A DNA stretch of 64,000 nt. Origin: Deltaproteobacteria bacterium (GTDB taxonomy: Bacteria; Myxococcota; JACPTQ01). Positions 29,823 to 37,703 of the stretch are shown in pieces. The DNA lies in assembly GCA_016192705.1 (NCBI GenBank), contig JACPTQ010000045.1, forward strand, positions 1-64,000, read 5' to 3'. Numbering within the stretch: position 1 is the first letter of the stretch; each line of letters starts with the position of its first letter. The notes below the pieces were generated by a model, which was given only the letters and a program-made list of their open reading frames with translations, had not been told where the DNA came from and did no database searches. A program made the position numbers and the translations under genes.

Positions 29823-31337
29823 ATGAAAACCAGAAAATACGGTCTTACGTTTGCGGTGCTTGCGGGGCTTTTGCCGCGGTGCGGCGCAGAGGGCGACGGA
29901 GCGGGTGATGTCGACGAAGCGACGTCGTCGCTCAGCTGGGTGACCGATTATGCGGTCAGCGTCACGGGCCGCTGCGTGACGAAAGACGGAACGCCGATTT
30001 CGGGCGCGGCGGTCGAGGTGCGCGACCAGGATTTTGGGATTTCGGTGTCGCTCGACATCGTCGGCCCCATCGCGCTCGACGTCTCTGGGAACGACATATG
30101 CGCGACTGGCACGTCGAAATCGGACGGGACGTTTTCGCTTTCGGGACGCTGCGGCGATCCTGGTTTTTCGTTCGACTCGTCGACGAAGCCCGACCTTTAC
30201 GTGCGCTGCGCGCTCGAAGGCGAAGCGGGGCGCATTTTCTCGCCCGACGCGCCGTGGACGCTCTACAACGCCACGTCGACAATCCGTTCGAACAACTCGG
30301 CGGCGTACAACGTCGGCGACGTGAAGGTCGCGACAGGCGCCGGCAAAGCGTTCAACTCGTTGAAGTACACCGTCGACAAGCTGAGTTCGCTGATCGGCGA
30401 GGGTTTGACGCCGGTCTGGGTTGTCTACCCGGGCGGGCGCGACGCCGTCATCGAGAACACCGGTGCGACGTACTTCGCGTCGTACGCGGGCGCCGTGTTC
30501 ATGTCGCTCGCCGCGGGTGACGAAACGAACGGCACCGTCGCGCACGAATACGGCCACACGCTTCAGTTTCAGGCGATTATGGACGACTGGTCGACGCTTC
30601 AGTCGCTCGTCGCCGCGTGGAATGCGGGCGTTGAGAGCCTTTCGTTCGCGACCGGCGGGGGCCACACGTACAAGACGGTGTCGAATCCGGTGATGGCGTT
30701 TGCGGAAGGCTGGGCGGAATTCATTGAGGAGGTCGTTTACGGGTCGGGCGCGCCGAACTGCTCGACGTGGACGGAAATCGGTGCCGACGAGGATGAGAAG
30801 ATTCAGGTCGAAGGCAACATCGCGTGTCGACTCTGGCGGCTCTATGAGAAGTGGGGATTTGGTGACATCTGGACGGCGATGACGAAGTCGAAGGCGGTGC
30901 GTTACGATGACTTCGTCGCGGAATATAAGAAGCTGCACGCGAGCGCCGACAGTGTCGCGGTGCCGAGCACGAGCACGAAGACGGGAACGACGACGAAAAC
31001 GGTTACGAGCACGAGCAAGATCAAGGCGACGGTGGCGGCCGTTGGAAGTCTCGTGAACACCGCCGTGAAACCGAGTGCAACGGCGGCGGGATTCGCGTCG
31101 AAGGCCGGGCTGTCGAGCGCGGTCGGTGCGACGATTGCGATCGCGGAGGGCCCGGCCTGCACCGCGATTCGTGATGCGTATCAAAGCCAAGCGTCGACGG
31201 TGACGGCCTCGTGCGCGAAGATGGCGAGCGGTTCGGCGAAGACGAGTTGCGAGTCAACCGCGTCAGCCCTCACGGCGCGCGCAACGGCACTCGCGACTTT
31301 CTGCGCGACGTTGTCGTCATCGACATCATCGCCGTAG
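29823..31337 (+). CDS. Secreted zinc metallopeptidase (HExxH), gluzincin-like
   Basis: 504-aa exported protein. The ATG at 29823 follows AAGGAGAAG. The signal peptide MKTRKYGLTFAVLAGLLPRC may end in an imperfect lipobox (Cys20). An N-terminal beta-sandwich (about 40-135; VTGRCVTKDGTPISGAAVEV) resembles a carboxypeptidase-regulatory fold. The catalytic part has HEYGHTLQF (241-249) and a probable third ligand in MAFAEGWAEF (Glu294 or Glu299), the gluzincin pattern. The C-terminal about 120 residues are Thr/Ser/Ala-rich with spaced Cys (ACTAIRDAYQSQA, TASCAKMASGSAKTSCEST). Substrate unknown. It is followed 47 bp later by a small secreted protein, perhaps in one unit. Confidence 0.78.
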   Translation: MKTRKYGLTFAVLAGLLPRCGAEGDGAGDVDEATSSLSWVTDYAVSVTGRCVTKDGTPISGAAVEVRDQDFGISVSLDIVGPIALDVSGNDICATGTSKSDGTFSLSGRCGDPGFSFDSSTKPDLYVRCALEGEAGRIFSPDAPWTLYNATSTIRSNNSAAYNVGDVKVATGAGKAFNSLKYTVDKLSSLIGEGLTPVWVVYPGGRDAVIENTGATYFASYAGAVFMSLAAGDETNGTVAHEYGHTLQFQAIMDDWSTLQSLVAAWNAGVESLSFATGGGHTYKTVSNPVMAFAEGWAEFIEEVVYGSGAPNCSTWTEIGADEDEKIQVEGNIACRLWRLYEKWGFGDIWTAMTKSKAVRYDDFVAEYKKLHASADSVAVPSTSTKTGTTTKTVTSTSKIKATVAAVGSLVNTAVKPSATAAGFASKAGLSSAVGATIAIAEGPACTAIRDAYQSQASTVTASCAKMASGSAKTSCESTASALTARATALATFCATLSSSTSSP

Positions 31338-31384
31338 ATCGATTTCCGCCGACGCCCGTCAGAATACCCCGGAGGACAGAAAAG

Positions 31385-31786
31385 ATGAAAAAGACATTGG
31401 CGATATTGACTGTGATTTCGATGGCTTCGATGAGTGCGGCGGTTTACGCATGCGGAGTTCGGATTACGGCGGAGGAAAGGTACGAGCAGCTCATGAACCG
31501 CGCGGCGGCCGATTTTGAGAAGAACAAAAATACGGCGGGTGGCCCACAGCAGTGCATCGCGTCGGCGAGCTTTGCGGCTCAGATGTTTCGTGCGCCGAGA
31601 GACAAGCGACGCGCGGCGCTGGAGCTTGTCGCGAAGTGCGCGCGGCAGTCGGCGGCCGTTTCGACGACCAAAGAGGCGAAGGAAAAGTTCGCCGCGATCG
31701 CGAAGAAGGCCGACGACGACGCGAAGAAACTCAACGAGGCGAAAGCGGCGATCGAAAAGGGCAGCCCGACGAAATCTATCAACTGA
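31385..31786 (+). CDS. Small secreted protein, 133 aa
   Basis: The ATG at 31385 has GGAGG upstream. MKKTLAILTVISMASMSAAVYA is a signal peptide. The mature protein is a single helical, Lys/Ala-rich domain with three Cys (ACGVRI, QQCIAS, AKCARQ), compatible with periplasmic or extracellular location. It lies 47 bp after the metallopeptidase and ends 5 bp from the convergent OmpA-domain gene. No family recognised. Confidence 0.75.
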   Translation: MKKTLAILTVISMASMSAAVYACGVRITAEERYEQLMNRAAADFEKNKNTAGGPQQCIASASFAAQMFRAPRDKRRAALELVAKCARQSAAVSTTKEAKEKFAAIAKKADDDAKKLNEAKAAIEKGSPTKSIN

Positions 31787-31791
31787 CGAAG

Positions 31792-33024
31792 TTACTTCTC
31801 GGTCTTAAAGTCGACGCGGCGATTCCCGCGCACGCACGAGGTCGTTGCATCGACCAAATGCCGACGAAACGAACCGTCCGCGGCGTACTCGTTGCAGTTT
31901 TGATTCATCGGGATTCGCGCCTTCCGAACAGCGCTGTAACAAGCGCGGTTGATCGGATTCAGGTAGCCCGGCTGATCGTCCTTCCGCGGGATCGTCGTTC
32001 GCGTGAAGGGCCCCATGAGGCGCCCCGCTTCCAGCCATCGCTTGACGCCGTCCGCTCGGCGCTTCGATAGGTCTTGGTTTCCCGGCAATCGCCCTTCGCA
32101 ATCGGTGTTTCCGGTGAGGGTCAGCTTGCAGGGACGCTGGATGTCGCCGAGGCACTCGCGAATTTTCGAAACCTGGCCCGCATTGCTGCCGTACCGCTCA
32201 CTGACGTCGTCGTCGTTCGACGCAAACTCGACATGAAACGGGATCTCATCGCCGCAATGACAGCGATTGTCCGGGGGCACCGGCGTCGGGGCCGGGCACC
32301 CGCTCTTGCCGCACTCGCCGTCGATCGGGTCGTCTTTGAGCGGACACGGAAGCGCGACCGAGGCGCCCTTGATTTCGGGAACTGAAATCGAGGGACCGCT
32401 TGTGAGCGCCACCTTCTCAACGCCCCAATCGGTGATCGCGAGGACGATCTGTCCTTTGTCGTTCGTTCGCGGCGCTCGAATGCGCGGCCACGTCACCGTG
32501 ACGCGGATGTCGTCGACGGCGAATCGCGTCTGCAGTTTTGCGAGCAGCTCTGAATTGATCTTGTCGACGATGAACGGGAAGATCTTTGTCTTCTGAACTT
32601 CGATGTTCAGGAAGTCTTTGCAGGTCTCCACGGCGCACGTGAAACTGAGCTCGATGGGTCGCGGCGCAGTCGCTGGGAAATAAGTTTTCGGAACGCTGAA
32701 GTCGAAAAACGATCCCGGCGCGTCGACTTTCCCTTCGAAATAGCCGCGCGTAAATTCGATGCGCACGTCGACGACGTTTCCGCGAATCGTCGCTTCGGCC
32801 GAGAGCCGTGGCCCGCGTCCATCGAGCCGCGCCGTCGCGATTCCCCGAAGGCTTCGATTCACACTGACGCGCACCTTCGACAGCAGGTCGTTGACCTTCT
32901 TGTTGAGCAGGTTTTCGATGGCGCGTCCGACCGCGGCGCACGTTTTTTTCCGGTCCGCGCGCGCACTTTCGCCTTGTCCTCCGACGATCGCGAGCGCCGC
33001 CCCAAGCATCACCAGTCGATTCAT
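31792..33024 (-). CDS. Secreted protein with C-terminal OmpA-like domain
   Basis: 410-aa protein. The start is the ATG at 33024 (MNRLVMLGAALAIVGG), preceded by AAGGAGAATC; the longer frame adds only MGRRRIK. After the signal peptide, residues about 25-230 are a beta-rich domain of unknown type with paired Cys. A Cys/Pro linker (CGKSGCPAPTPVPPDNRCHC) follows. The C-terminus has the OmpA/MotB peptidoglycan-binding pattern: a strand, then GNTDCEGRLPGNQDLSKRRA and DGVKRWL. It probably tethers an outer-membrane or periplasmic complex to the wall. Convergent with the small secreted gene. Confidence 0.8.
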   Translation of the reverse strand: MNRLVMLGAALAIVGGQGESARADRKKTCAAVGRAIENLLNKKVNDLLSKVRVSVNRSLRGIATARLDGRGPRLSAEATIRGNVVDVRIEFTRGYFEGKVDAPGSFFDFSVPKTYFPATAPRPIELSFTCAVETCKDFLNIEVQKTKIFPFIVDKINSELLAKLQTRFAVDDIRVTVTWPRIRAPRTNDKGQIVLAITDWGVEKVALTSGPSISVPEIKGASVALPCPLKDDPIDGECGKSGCPAPTPVPPDNRCHCGDEIPFHVEFASNDDDVSERYGSNAGQVSKIRECLGDIQRPCKLTLTGNTDCEGRLPGNQDLSKRRADGVKRWLEAGRLMGPFTRTTIPRKDDQPGYLNPINRACYSAVRKARIPMNQNCNEYAADGSFRRHLVDATTSCVRGNRRVDFKTEK

Positions 33025-33162
33025 CTTGATTCTCCTTCTTCCCATGGATCCTTAGACGGTTTCGTCAAGCGTTTATTCAATCCGAAAAGGGGACCGCTGC
33101 CATGATGCTGACCGACCTTGTTTCTTTTGGTGCAGACCCTTACTCTGAGAGTGAGGGGACTC
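33025..33162. other. Divergent intergenic region
   Basis: 138 bp lie between the OmpA-domain gene (minus) and the small hypothetical gene (plus). An in-frame TTG-initiated extension of the plus-strand gene reaches 33118, but GAGGGGACTC before the ATG at 33163 fits translation better. No operator or hairpin was recognised. Confidence 0.35.
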
Positions 33163-33504
33163 ATGGGGCGAGCCGCCGTTGTTCGGTTAGAATCGTATCG
33201 GCAAGCGAAACGCGTCGACTGGTATTCGCGTCGCCTTGACGAAGTCGTCGACAACACGCGGTCGACGGTCGCGCATCTTTTTGAGTCGGGGATCATTTTT
33301 CAGCCAACGGGTCTCAAGGCTGGACGCGGCCTGCTTCGGGCGTACGAAAACCTCTTGCGGATTCGGTCGTTGCTTGGACGACTCAAGCGGCTCACAATGG
33401 GACGCCGCCTGGAATCGGGCGTGGTTCTCGACGAGATCGAGACGCTCGTCGACGAGACGAATCGCCTCGTCGAGCAAACGCGCAATTACATTTCTAAAGG
33501 TTAA
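33163..33504 (+). CDS. Small hypothetical protein, 113 aa
   Basis: A cytosolic, charged, fully helical protein starting MGRAAVVRLESYRQAKRV, with no signal peptide. It contains two amphipathic helices that could form a coiled-coil hairpin (RLDEVVDNTRSTVAHLF and VLDEIETLVDETNRLVEQ). The gene lies alone between divergent and convergent neighbours, ending 12 bp before the stop of the DUF4388 regulator. No family recognised. Confidence 0.6.
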   Translation: MGRAAVVRLESYRQAKRVDWYSRRLDEVVDNTRSTVAHLFESGIIFQPTGLKAGRGLLRAYENLLRIRSLLGRLKRLTMGRRLESGVVLDEIETLVDETNRLVEQTRNYISKG

Positions 33505-33515
33505 TGGTCGACGGC

Positions 33516-35540
33516 TTAGAGTCCAGAGCCGAATCCCAGCTCTTGAAGGGCGACAGCGTTTCTCGGGTTGAACATCAGCGCCTTCTTGAACAACTCCTCC
33601 GCGAGCACGCGGTTGCCGGACCGCTGCGCGATGACGCCAAGGTATTGGTAACCCACGTCGCTGTTGGGGAGTTCGTCGATCGCACTGCGAAGAAGGTTGG
33701 TCGCGGCCTCCCGAATGCTGGCATCCTGCGTGGCGTTGTACCGCGCCCAGGCCAAATGAATTCGGAAAAGCGGTTCGCCCGGATGCGCCAGAGCGGCCCC
33801 TGCAAAGATCGCCTCGGCTTCCGCGAAGCGGTTCGTTTCGAGCCGTTCGAGTCCATTTCGGACCGATTCGTCATCGACCTGGGCCGCCGGCCGGCTGGCC
33901 GCCGCCTCTGTCGCCAGCTTGCGGGCGTGGTCGAACAGAATCCGGTGCGCGGCGTCTCCAATCGCCTCGTACGCCGACTGTACGCGCTGATAAACGTCCT
34001 TCCCTTTGGCGCGCAAATCGGGCGTTGGAAACGCGGCAATCTTGTCGGGGTCGTAGGCAGCGTTAAGCTTCGCGAACGCCGATTCGATGTCGGTCGTTGA
34101 GGCGGTCGACGAAACCCCAAGAACCCGATAGGCGTCTCCCGAGCTTGAGCGAAGGTGATCCGCCAGAACTTGCTCCGCGAGGCGCTCATCGATGGGCGCC
34201 GCTTGTGCCGCCTTTTCGTCCCCCTCTTCGATCGGCAGTTCAAAGTCTTCTGAGGTTGTTGAGCCGACGACGCGTGACGGTTGAGCAACGGGCCGCGCGA
34301 GAGCTGGCGAGATCGGCGTGGCGGGCAGCGTCGCCGCGACGGGTGCGACCGCTGCCTTCGCTTCTAACGTGAGAAGCCCCATATCAACGAGCAGCTTCAT
34401 GCGGCGTTGGCATGCGACCGGGTCCATCGACAGGCCGTCCAAGATTTCGCCGAGCGTTCGCCCGTGGCCAAACTGTTCGGTGATGTCGACACCGGGAAAG
34501 AGCTGTGCGGCGAGCGGCACCAGTCGCTTGAACTTCTCGGTCTGACCAATAAACTTGCCGCGCGACTTGTACAGCTCGAGCATGATGTCGTCGGGATCGA
34601 AAAAGCGCTCGAGCCCGTCATCGATGACGACCATGGGGTTCAACTCGAAAATCGGGATCAGCTCAACAAACCCCTTGGTCGGCTCGAAGCGATAGGTCGC
34701 GACGTCCCAGCCAAAACAGTTCGCGATCCGATCGCGTGCCTGAACTCGGAGCCAGCGGTACAGCTCGCGGTGACTCAGGATGCTGTCCTGAACCAACAGA
34801 TCCCGCGGGAGCAGTCCGCGAAGCCGCGCGTTTTGTTGCACTTGCATCGCCGCATCCGCGGAGAGCTCGCCGCGCGCGCGCAAGAGAGACAATAACTCTT
34901 CGCTTCGCAGGTTCGAATCGGCGTTGACGGGCAGACCATTGACGAAGAAAACGCGCTTCTCGACCGCTTCCTTTTTCAAGTGCAGGATGCCGGTTCGACC
35001 GGCCTGAAAAATATCGAGGAGGAGCGCCGCAAACGGGACGGCTCCCGCGAGCGACCCTTCGAGTGGGAACGACGCACCGGGCGCTTCTTCGGCCAGCGCC
35101 GCGCGCTCAAGCGGGTCGACGTCGTCGAATTCAAGGTCGAAATCGCGCGAACGCGTGAGGAGAGTTTCGACGGCGTCCCAAAGCTCCTTCGCTTTGAACG
35201 GTTTCGCGAGAAAGAGGCCGGTGCCAAACGAGAATTTCTTGAGGCTCGGATGACTGTCGACGGGGCCGAGCAACAGGATCGGCGTCGTCAAGTCTTCTTC
35301 GAGCGCTCGAATATGAACGCAAATCTCGGCGCCGTTCATCTTGGGGAGGATCGTCTCAATGATGAGAAGGTTCGGCCGCTCGGCCTTGTACTTCGCGATG
35401 CCTTCCTCGCCGTCCGACGCGGTTTGCGGCTCATACCCTTTTGAGCGAAGCGCCGTCACCAGCTGATTGAGAAGGACGGGGTCGTCTTCGACAACCAGAA
35501 TCGACGCGGATTCGGACGATGGCGATTCGTTGTTGTCCAT
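33516..35540 (-). CDS. Response regulator: receiver, DUF4388, J-like and TPR domains
   Basis: 674-aa cytosolic regulator. The ATG at 35540 (MDNNESPSSESASILVVEDD) is preferred over a TTG-initiated extension. The receiver domain (about 14-130) carries the acidic pair VVEDD and KPFKAKE; the phospho-site region reads LLIIETILPKMNG, so the usual Asp is a Glu (possible constitutive mimic). The DUF4388 domain (about 155-370; GILHLKKEAVEKRVFFVNG) is typical of myxobacterial motility and signalling regulators. A J-like domain (DAYRVLGVSSTASTTDIESA) and TPR repeats (from about 565) follow. Output is likely protein-protein contact, not DNA binding. It is divergently placed from the RAMP operon. Confidence 0.88.
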   Translation of the reverse strand: MDNNESPSSESASILVVEDDPVLLNQLVTALRSKGYEPQTASDGEEGIAKYKAERPNLLIIETILPKMNGAEICVHIRALEEDLTTPILLLGPVDSHPSLKKFSFGTGLFLAKPFKAKELWDAVETLLTRSRDFDLEFDDVDPLERAALAEEAPGASFPLEGSLAGAVPFAALLLDIFQAGRTGILHLKKEAVEKRVFFVNGLPVNADSNLRSEELLSLLRARGELSADAAMQVQQNARLRGLLPRDLLVQDSILSHRELYRWLRVQARDRIANCFGWDVATYRFEPTKGFVELIPIFELNPMVVIDDGLERFFDPDDIMLELYKSRGKFIGQTEKFKRLVPLAAQLFPGVDITEQFGHGRTLGEILDGLSMDPVACQRRMKLLVDMGLLTLEAKAAVAPVAATLPATPISPALARPVAQPSRVVGSTTSEDFELPIEEGDEKAAQAAPIDERLAEQVLADHLRSSSGDAYRVLGVSSTASTTDIESAFAKLNAAYDPDKIAAFPTPDLRAKGKDVYQRVQSAYEAIGDAAHRILFDHARKLATEAAASRPAAQVDDESVRNGLERLETNRFAEAEAIFAGAALAHPGEPLFRIHLAWARYNATQDASIREAATNLLRSAIDELPNSDVGYQYLGVIAQRSGNRVLAEELFKKALMFNPRNAVALQELGFGSGL

Positions 35541-35669
35541 AGCTTTCTTTAACTCAAACTCAAGCCCCGGGATCCATTTACCATATGGGTTCCCCTCTGA
35601 CAATTTCAGTTGCCGTCGCGCGCACCTGGACCGCTCGCGAAACCGCCGCCCCTATGGTACGGAATCCGC
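35541..35669. other. Divergent intergenic region upstream of the RAMP operon
   Basis: 129 bp separate the DUF4388 regulator (minus) from the Cas6-like gene (plus). Any promoter of the RAMP operon should be here or just upstream. I see no -35/-10 pair with normal spacing and no repeat that looks like a CRISPR leader or array. Confidence 0.4.
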
Positions 35670-36455
35670 GTGACGACCGAGACTTCAGAACTCGCGTGGC
35701 CGCCGTCTGTCGCGTACGTGGCGCTCGATTGTGCGTTTCGGCCAATCGCCTCGCATTTACCGTCGCCGAGCCCCGCGTCGTGGCGGGGCGCATTGGTCCG
35801 AACGATGGGGGTCGTCGGGCCATCACCTTTTGCCTTGCGTGCGGGGGGGACCTGGGCGTTTCGGCTCGTGCTCTGGGGCGATCAAGTCGAGCGCGTGGCC
35901 GAGTGGATCGTCGGCCTCGAACGCGCTGGGCGCCGCGGCGTTGGGGCCGGGCGGCCGCCGGCGCGACTTGTACGCGTGCGGGTCGTGGACCGCGACGTTT
36001 ATCGCGAAGGCCAAATCGTGGGATCACCCCGCGCCTCGGTGTTTGCGCCCAGCGGCCACGCGCGACGGGCGGTGTCGGACGTGGACGTCGAGCTCGTTTC
36101 GCCGCTTCGCATCTGTCGCGACGGTCGACCGGTACGCACGATTTCCGCTAAGAGTTTTTTTGGCGCGCTCGGGCGGCGTGCGACGCGTGTCGGTGGGCAT
36201 CAGACGAGCGATTCCTCGAAGGTTTTTCGTCCGTCGTTTGAAGGCGGTTGGTCGGCCACCACGCGGTTTGTCGATCGAATGCGGTATTCGTCGCGTCAGC
36301 AGCGTGTTGTGGGCCTTGGCGGCGTTGTGGGCGTCATTCGGCTCGCCGGCTGTAATGCCGTGGATTGCGCGTGGCTCGAGTTTGGTGAGATGTTTGGCGT
36401 TGGCAAAGCGACGGCGATGGGGTGTGGTTCCATTGAGATTGTTGGTCGCGATTGA
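35670..36455 (+). CDS. cas6: Cas6-like RAMP endoribonuclease
   Basis: 261-aa protein; the best start is the GTG at 35670 (TTETSELAWPPSVAYVAL). The frame extends upstream but is Pro/Arg-rich there. The C-terminal half is the clearest Cas6 signature: MRYSSRQQRVVGLGGVVGVI, then a helix and EFGEMFGVGKATAMGCGSIE, the G-rich loop of RAMP ferredoxin folds. The N-terminal part holds SWRGALVRTM, as in Cas6 and other RAMPs, and FFGALGRRATRVG. Cas6 normally cuts CRISPR precursor RNA. It heads an operon of RAMP proteins; the next gene starts 34 bp later. The catalytic His is not obvious from reading alone. Confidence 0.72.
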   Translation: MTTETSELAWPPSVAYVALDCAFRPIASHLPSPSPASWRGALVRTMGVVGPSPFALRAGGTWAFRLVLWGDQVERVAEWIVGLERAGRRGVGAGRPPARLVRVRVVDRDVYREGQIVGSPRASVFAPSGHARRAVSDVDVELVSPLRICRDGRPVRTISAKSFFGALGRRATRVGGHQTSDSSKVFRPSFEGGWSATTRFVDRMRYSSRQQRVVGLGGVVGVIRLAGCNAVDCAWLEFGEMFGVGKATAMGCGSIEIVGRD

Positions 36456-36489
36456 CGGGGTCAGGCGCGCGGTCTAAGGAGCTGGTCGA

Positions 36490-37380
36490 ATGACGATTGA
36501 GGCGAGGATCGAACGGGCGGTTGGGCTCGCTCTTTTGCATGAGCTGAATCGCGCGCGGTCGGGGCCGACCGATGCGGTGGGGCTTCGACGCGCGTGGGAG
36601 AGCGGGGGTGGCGCGGCGGACGAGATTCGTGCGCTCGCGCGGGCGGTGATCGAAGGGCCTTCGTCGTCGATCGATGTGGCAGCTTTGTCGCGGAAGCTGT
36701 TTCGTGAGGCGCCGATCTGCATCGGGGACGCGGGATGCGCGGCGCCACCTTGGACGAAGCCGGGTGCGACGTTTCGCGATTGGAACGGTGCGGAAAAGGT
36801 TCGGGCGCGCCTCTCGGAATCGGCACGTGAAAAGGCGGAGGCCGCGGGACTTCCCAGCGAGAGCGTCGTGGGGGCGCAGGGTGAAGACCCGATCGTTATT
36901 GCGGCGGCGTCGGGCGAGGCGTTTGTTCGCGAACTGGGAATCGTGGCGCAGCTGGTTTGGCCCGAGGAACTGTGGAGCGCGGGCAAAACGATCGACGCGA
37001 TTCCGACATGGGAGGCGGCCGCGGGGGCAGCGGCGGCCGGGGCGCTCTGTCAGGTGTGCGGGATTGCAGGAGCGGATGCGGGAGCGGATGCGGGCCGTCG
37101 GTGCGCGGGTTGTGAGGCAGCGCATGCCTCGGGCGTCGACCTTGGGCCGTCGGGCGATCGCATTTTGTGGGTTGCCATTGGACGCCCGAGCGCAGGCGGC
37201 GACGGCGCTTCGTTGGGGGCGGACTTTTCCGCAGGCTTTGTTTCACGCACGCGCCGCCATCTCTTTGCAACGATTCGCGGTTCGAACGGGGACGTTGATT
37301 TTGCGTTTCGATACGCTGTGGCCCGATCGTCGCGGTTGTCCGAGATTTCGAGTGCACGCGGGCGAGCGCCCGCGAGGTGA
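36490..37380 (+). CDS. Zinc-ribbon protein of the RAMP operon, 3' end disturbed by a duplication
   Basis: 296 aa as read. A helical N-terminal region (about 1-180) is followed by CQVCG (187-191) and CAGCEAAH (205-212), a four-Cys zinc ribbon whose loop is stretched by an AGADAGADAG repeat coded by GCGGAT/GCGGGA hexamers. The ribbon's place before a short beta region recalls the zinc ribbon of Cas10 large subunits, but no HD motif and no GGDD palm motif is visible. The last about 45 codons belong to a 116-bp direct repeat (37246-37361) whose second copy lies in the next frame. Removing one 260-bp repeat unit would join both frames into one protein of about 317 aa. Cas10-like origin is inference only. 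Confidence 0.6.
   Translation: MTIEARIERAVGLALLHELNRARSGPTDAVGLRRAWESGGGAADEIRALARAVIEGPSSSIDVAALSRKLFREAPICIGDAGCAAPPWTKPGATFRDWNGAEKVRARLSESAREKAEAAGLPSESVVGAQGEDPIVIAAASGEAFVRELGIVAQLVWPEELWSAGKTIDAIPTWEAAAGAAAAGALCQVCGIAGADAGADAGRRCAGCEAAHASGVDLGPSGDRILWVAIGRPSAGGDGASLGADFSAGFVSRTRRHLFATIRGSNGDVDFAFRYAVARSSRLSEISSARGRAPAR
37246..37361 (+). repeat. 116-bp direct repeat, copy A
   Basis: This segment is identical to 37506-37621 over 116 bp; the copies are 260 bp apart. Both copies are read in the same codon phase relative to their own frames, giving RTRRHLFATIRGSNGDVDFA and onward. Each copy begins with CGCACGCG and ends in GTGCACGCG, so a short shared GCACGCG sits at both edges. Confidence 0.95.
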
Positions 37381-37703
37381 GGGGCGATTTTGTGGCGGCG
37401 CTCGTTCTGGATCGCCCGGAGTTTGGCGATGAGCCCCTCGTTGCAAAACGGGAAGACTGGCGAAGCCTCACGCACCTCGGCTTCAAGCTTGGAGCGGTTG
37501 ATCGCCGCACGCGCCGCCATCTCTTTGCAACGATTCGCGGTTCGAACGGGGACGTTGATTTTGCGTTTCGATACGCTGTGGCCCGATCGTCGCGGTTGTC
37601 CGAGATTTCGAGTGCACGCGGCGTTCACGAGGTCTTCGGGCGCACGAGTTTTCCGCAGCGCGTCGCGTGGGCCGAACGCGTATCTGAGGAGGGCGCGCGA
37701 TGA
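37377..37703 (+). CDS. Fragment or overlapping frame carrying repeat copy B
   Basis: 108 codons from a GTG at 37377, overlapping the stop of the zinc-ribbon gene by 4 bp; its own stop overlaps the next RAMP start (ATGA at 37700). It reads FVAALVLDRPEFGDEPLVAK, then the repeat-encoded segment, then SFPQRVAWAERVSEEGAR. It may be the displaced C-terminus of the zinc-ribbon protein, separated when the 116-bp segment was duplicated, or a small independent subunit. I cannot decide between these. The tight overlaps on both sides argue that it is translated. Confidence 0.5.
   Translation: MRGDFVAALVLDRPEFGDEPLVAKREDWRSLTHLGFKLGAVDRRTRRHLFATIRGSNGDVDFAFRYAVARSSRLSEISSARGVHEVFGRTSFPQRVAWAERVSEEGAR
37506..37621 (+). 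repeat. 116-bp direct repeat, copy B
   Basis: Exact second copy of 37246-37361. The 144 bp between the copies are unique. Recombination between the copies would delete 260 bp and fuse the two flanking reading frames in phase. Confidence 0.95.

Noticed and set aside
36490-37380. The zinc-ribbon protein called outright as Cas10
   Set aside because: Neither an HD nor a GGDD motif is visible. Only the ribbon and gene position point that way, so it is kept as a hypothesis.
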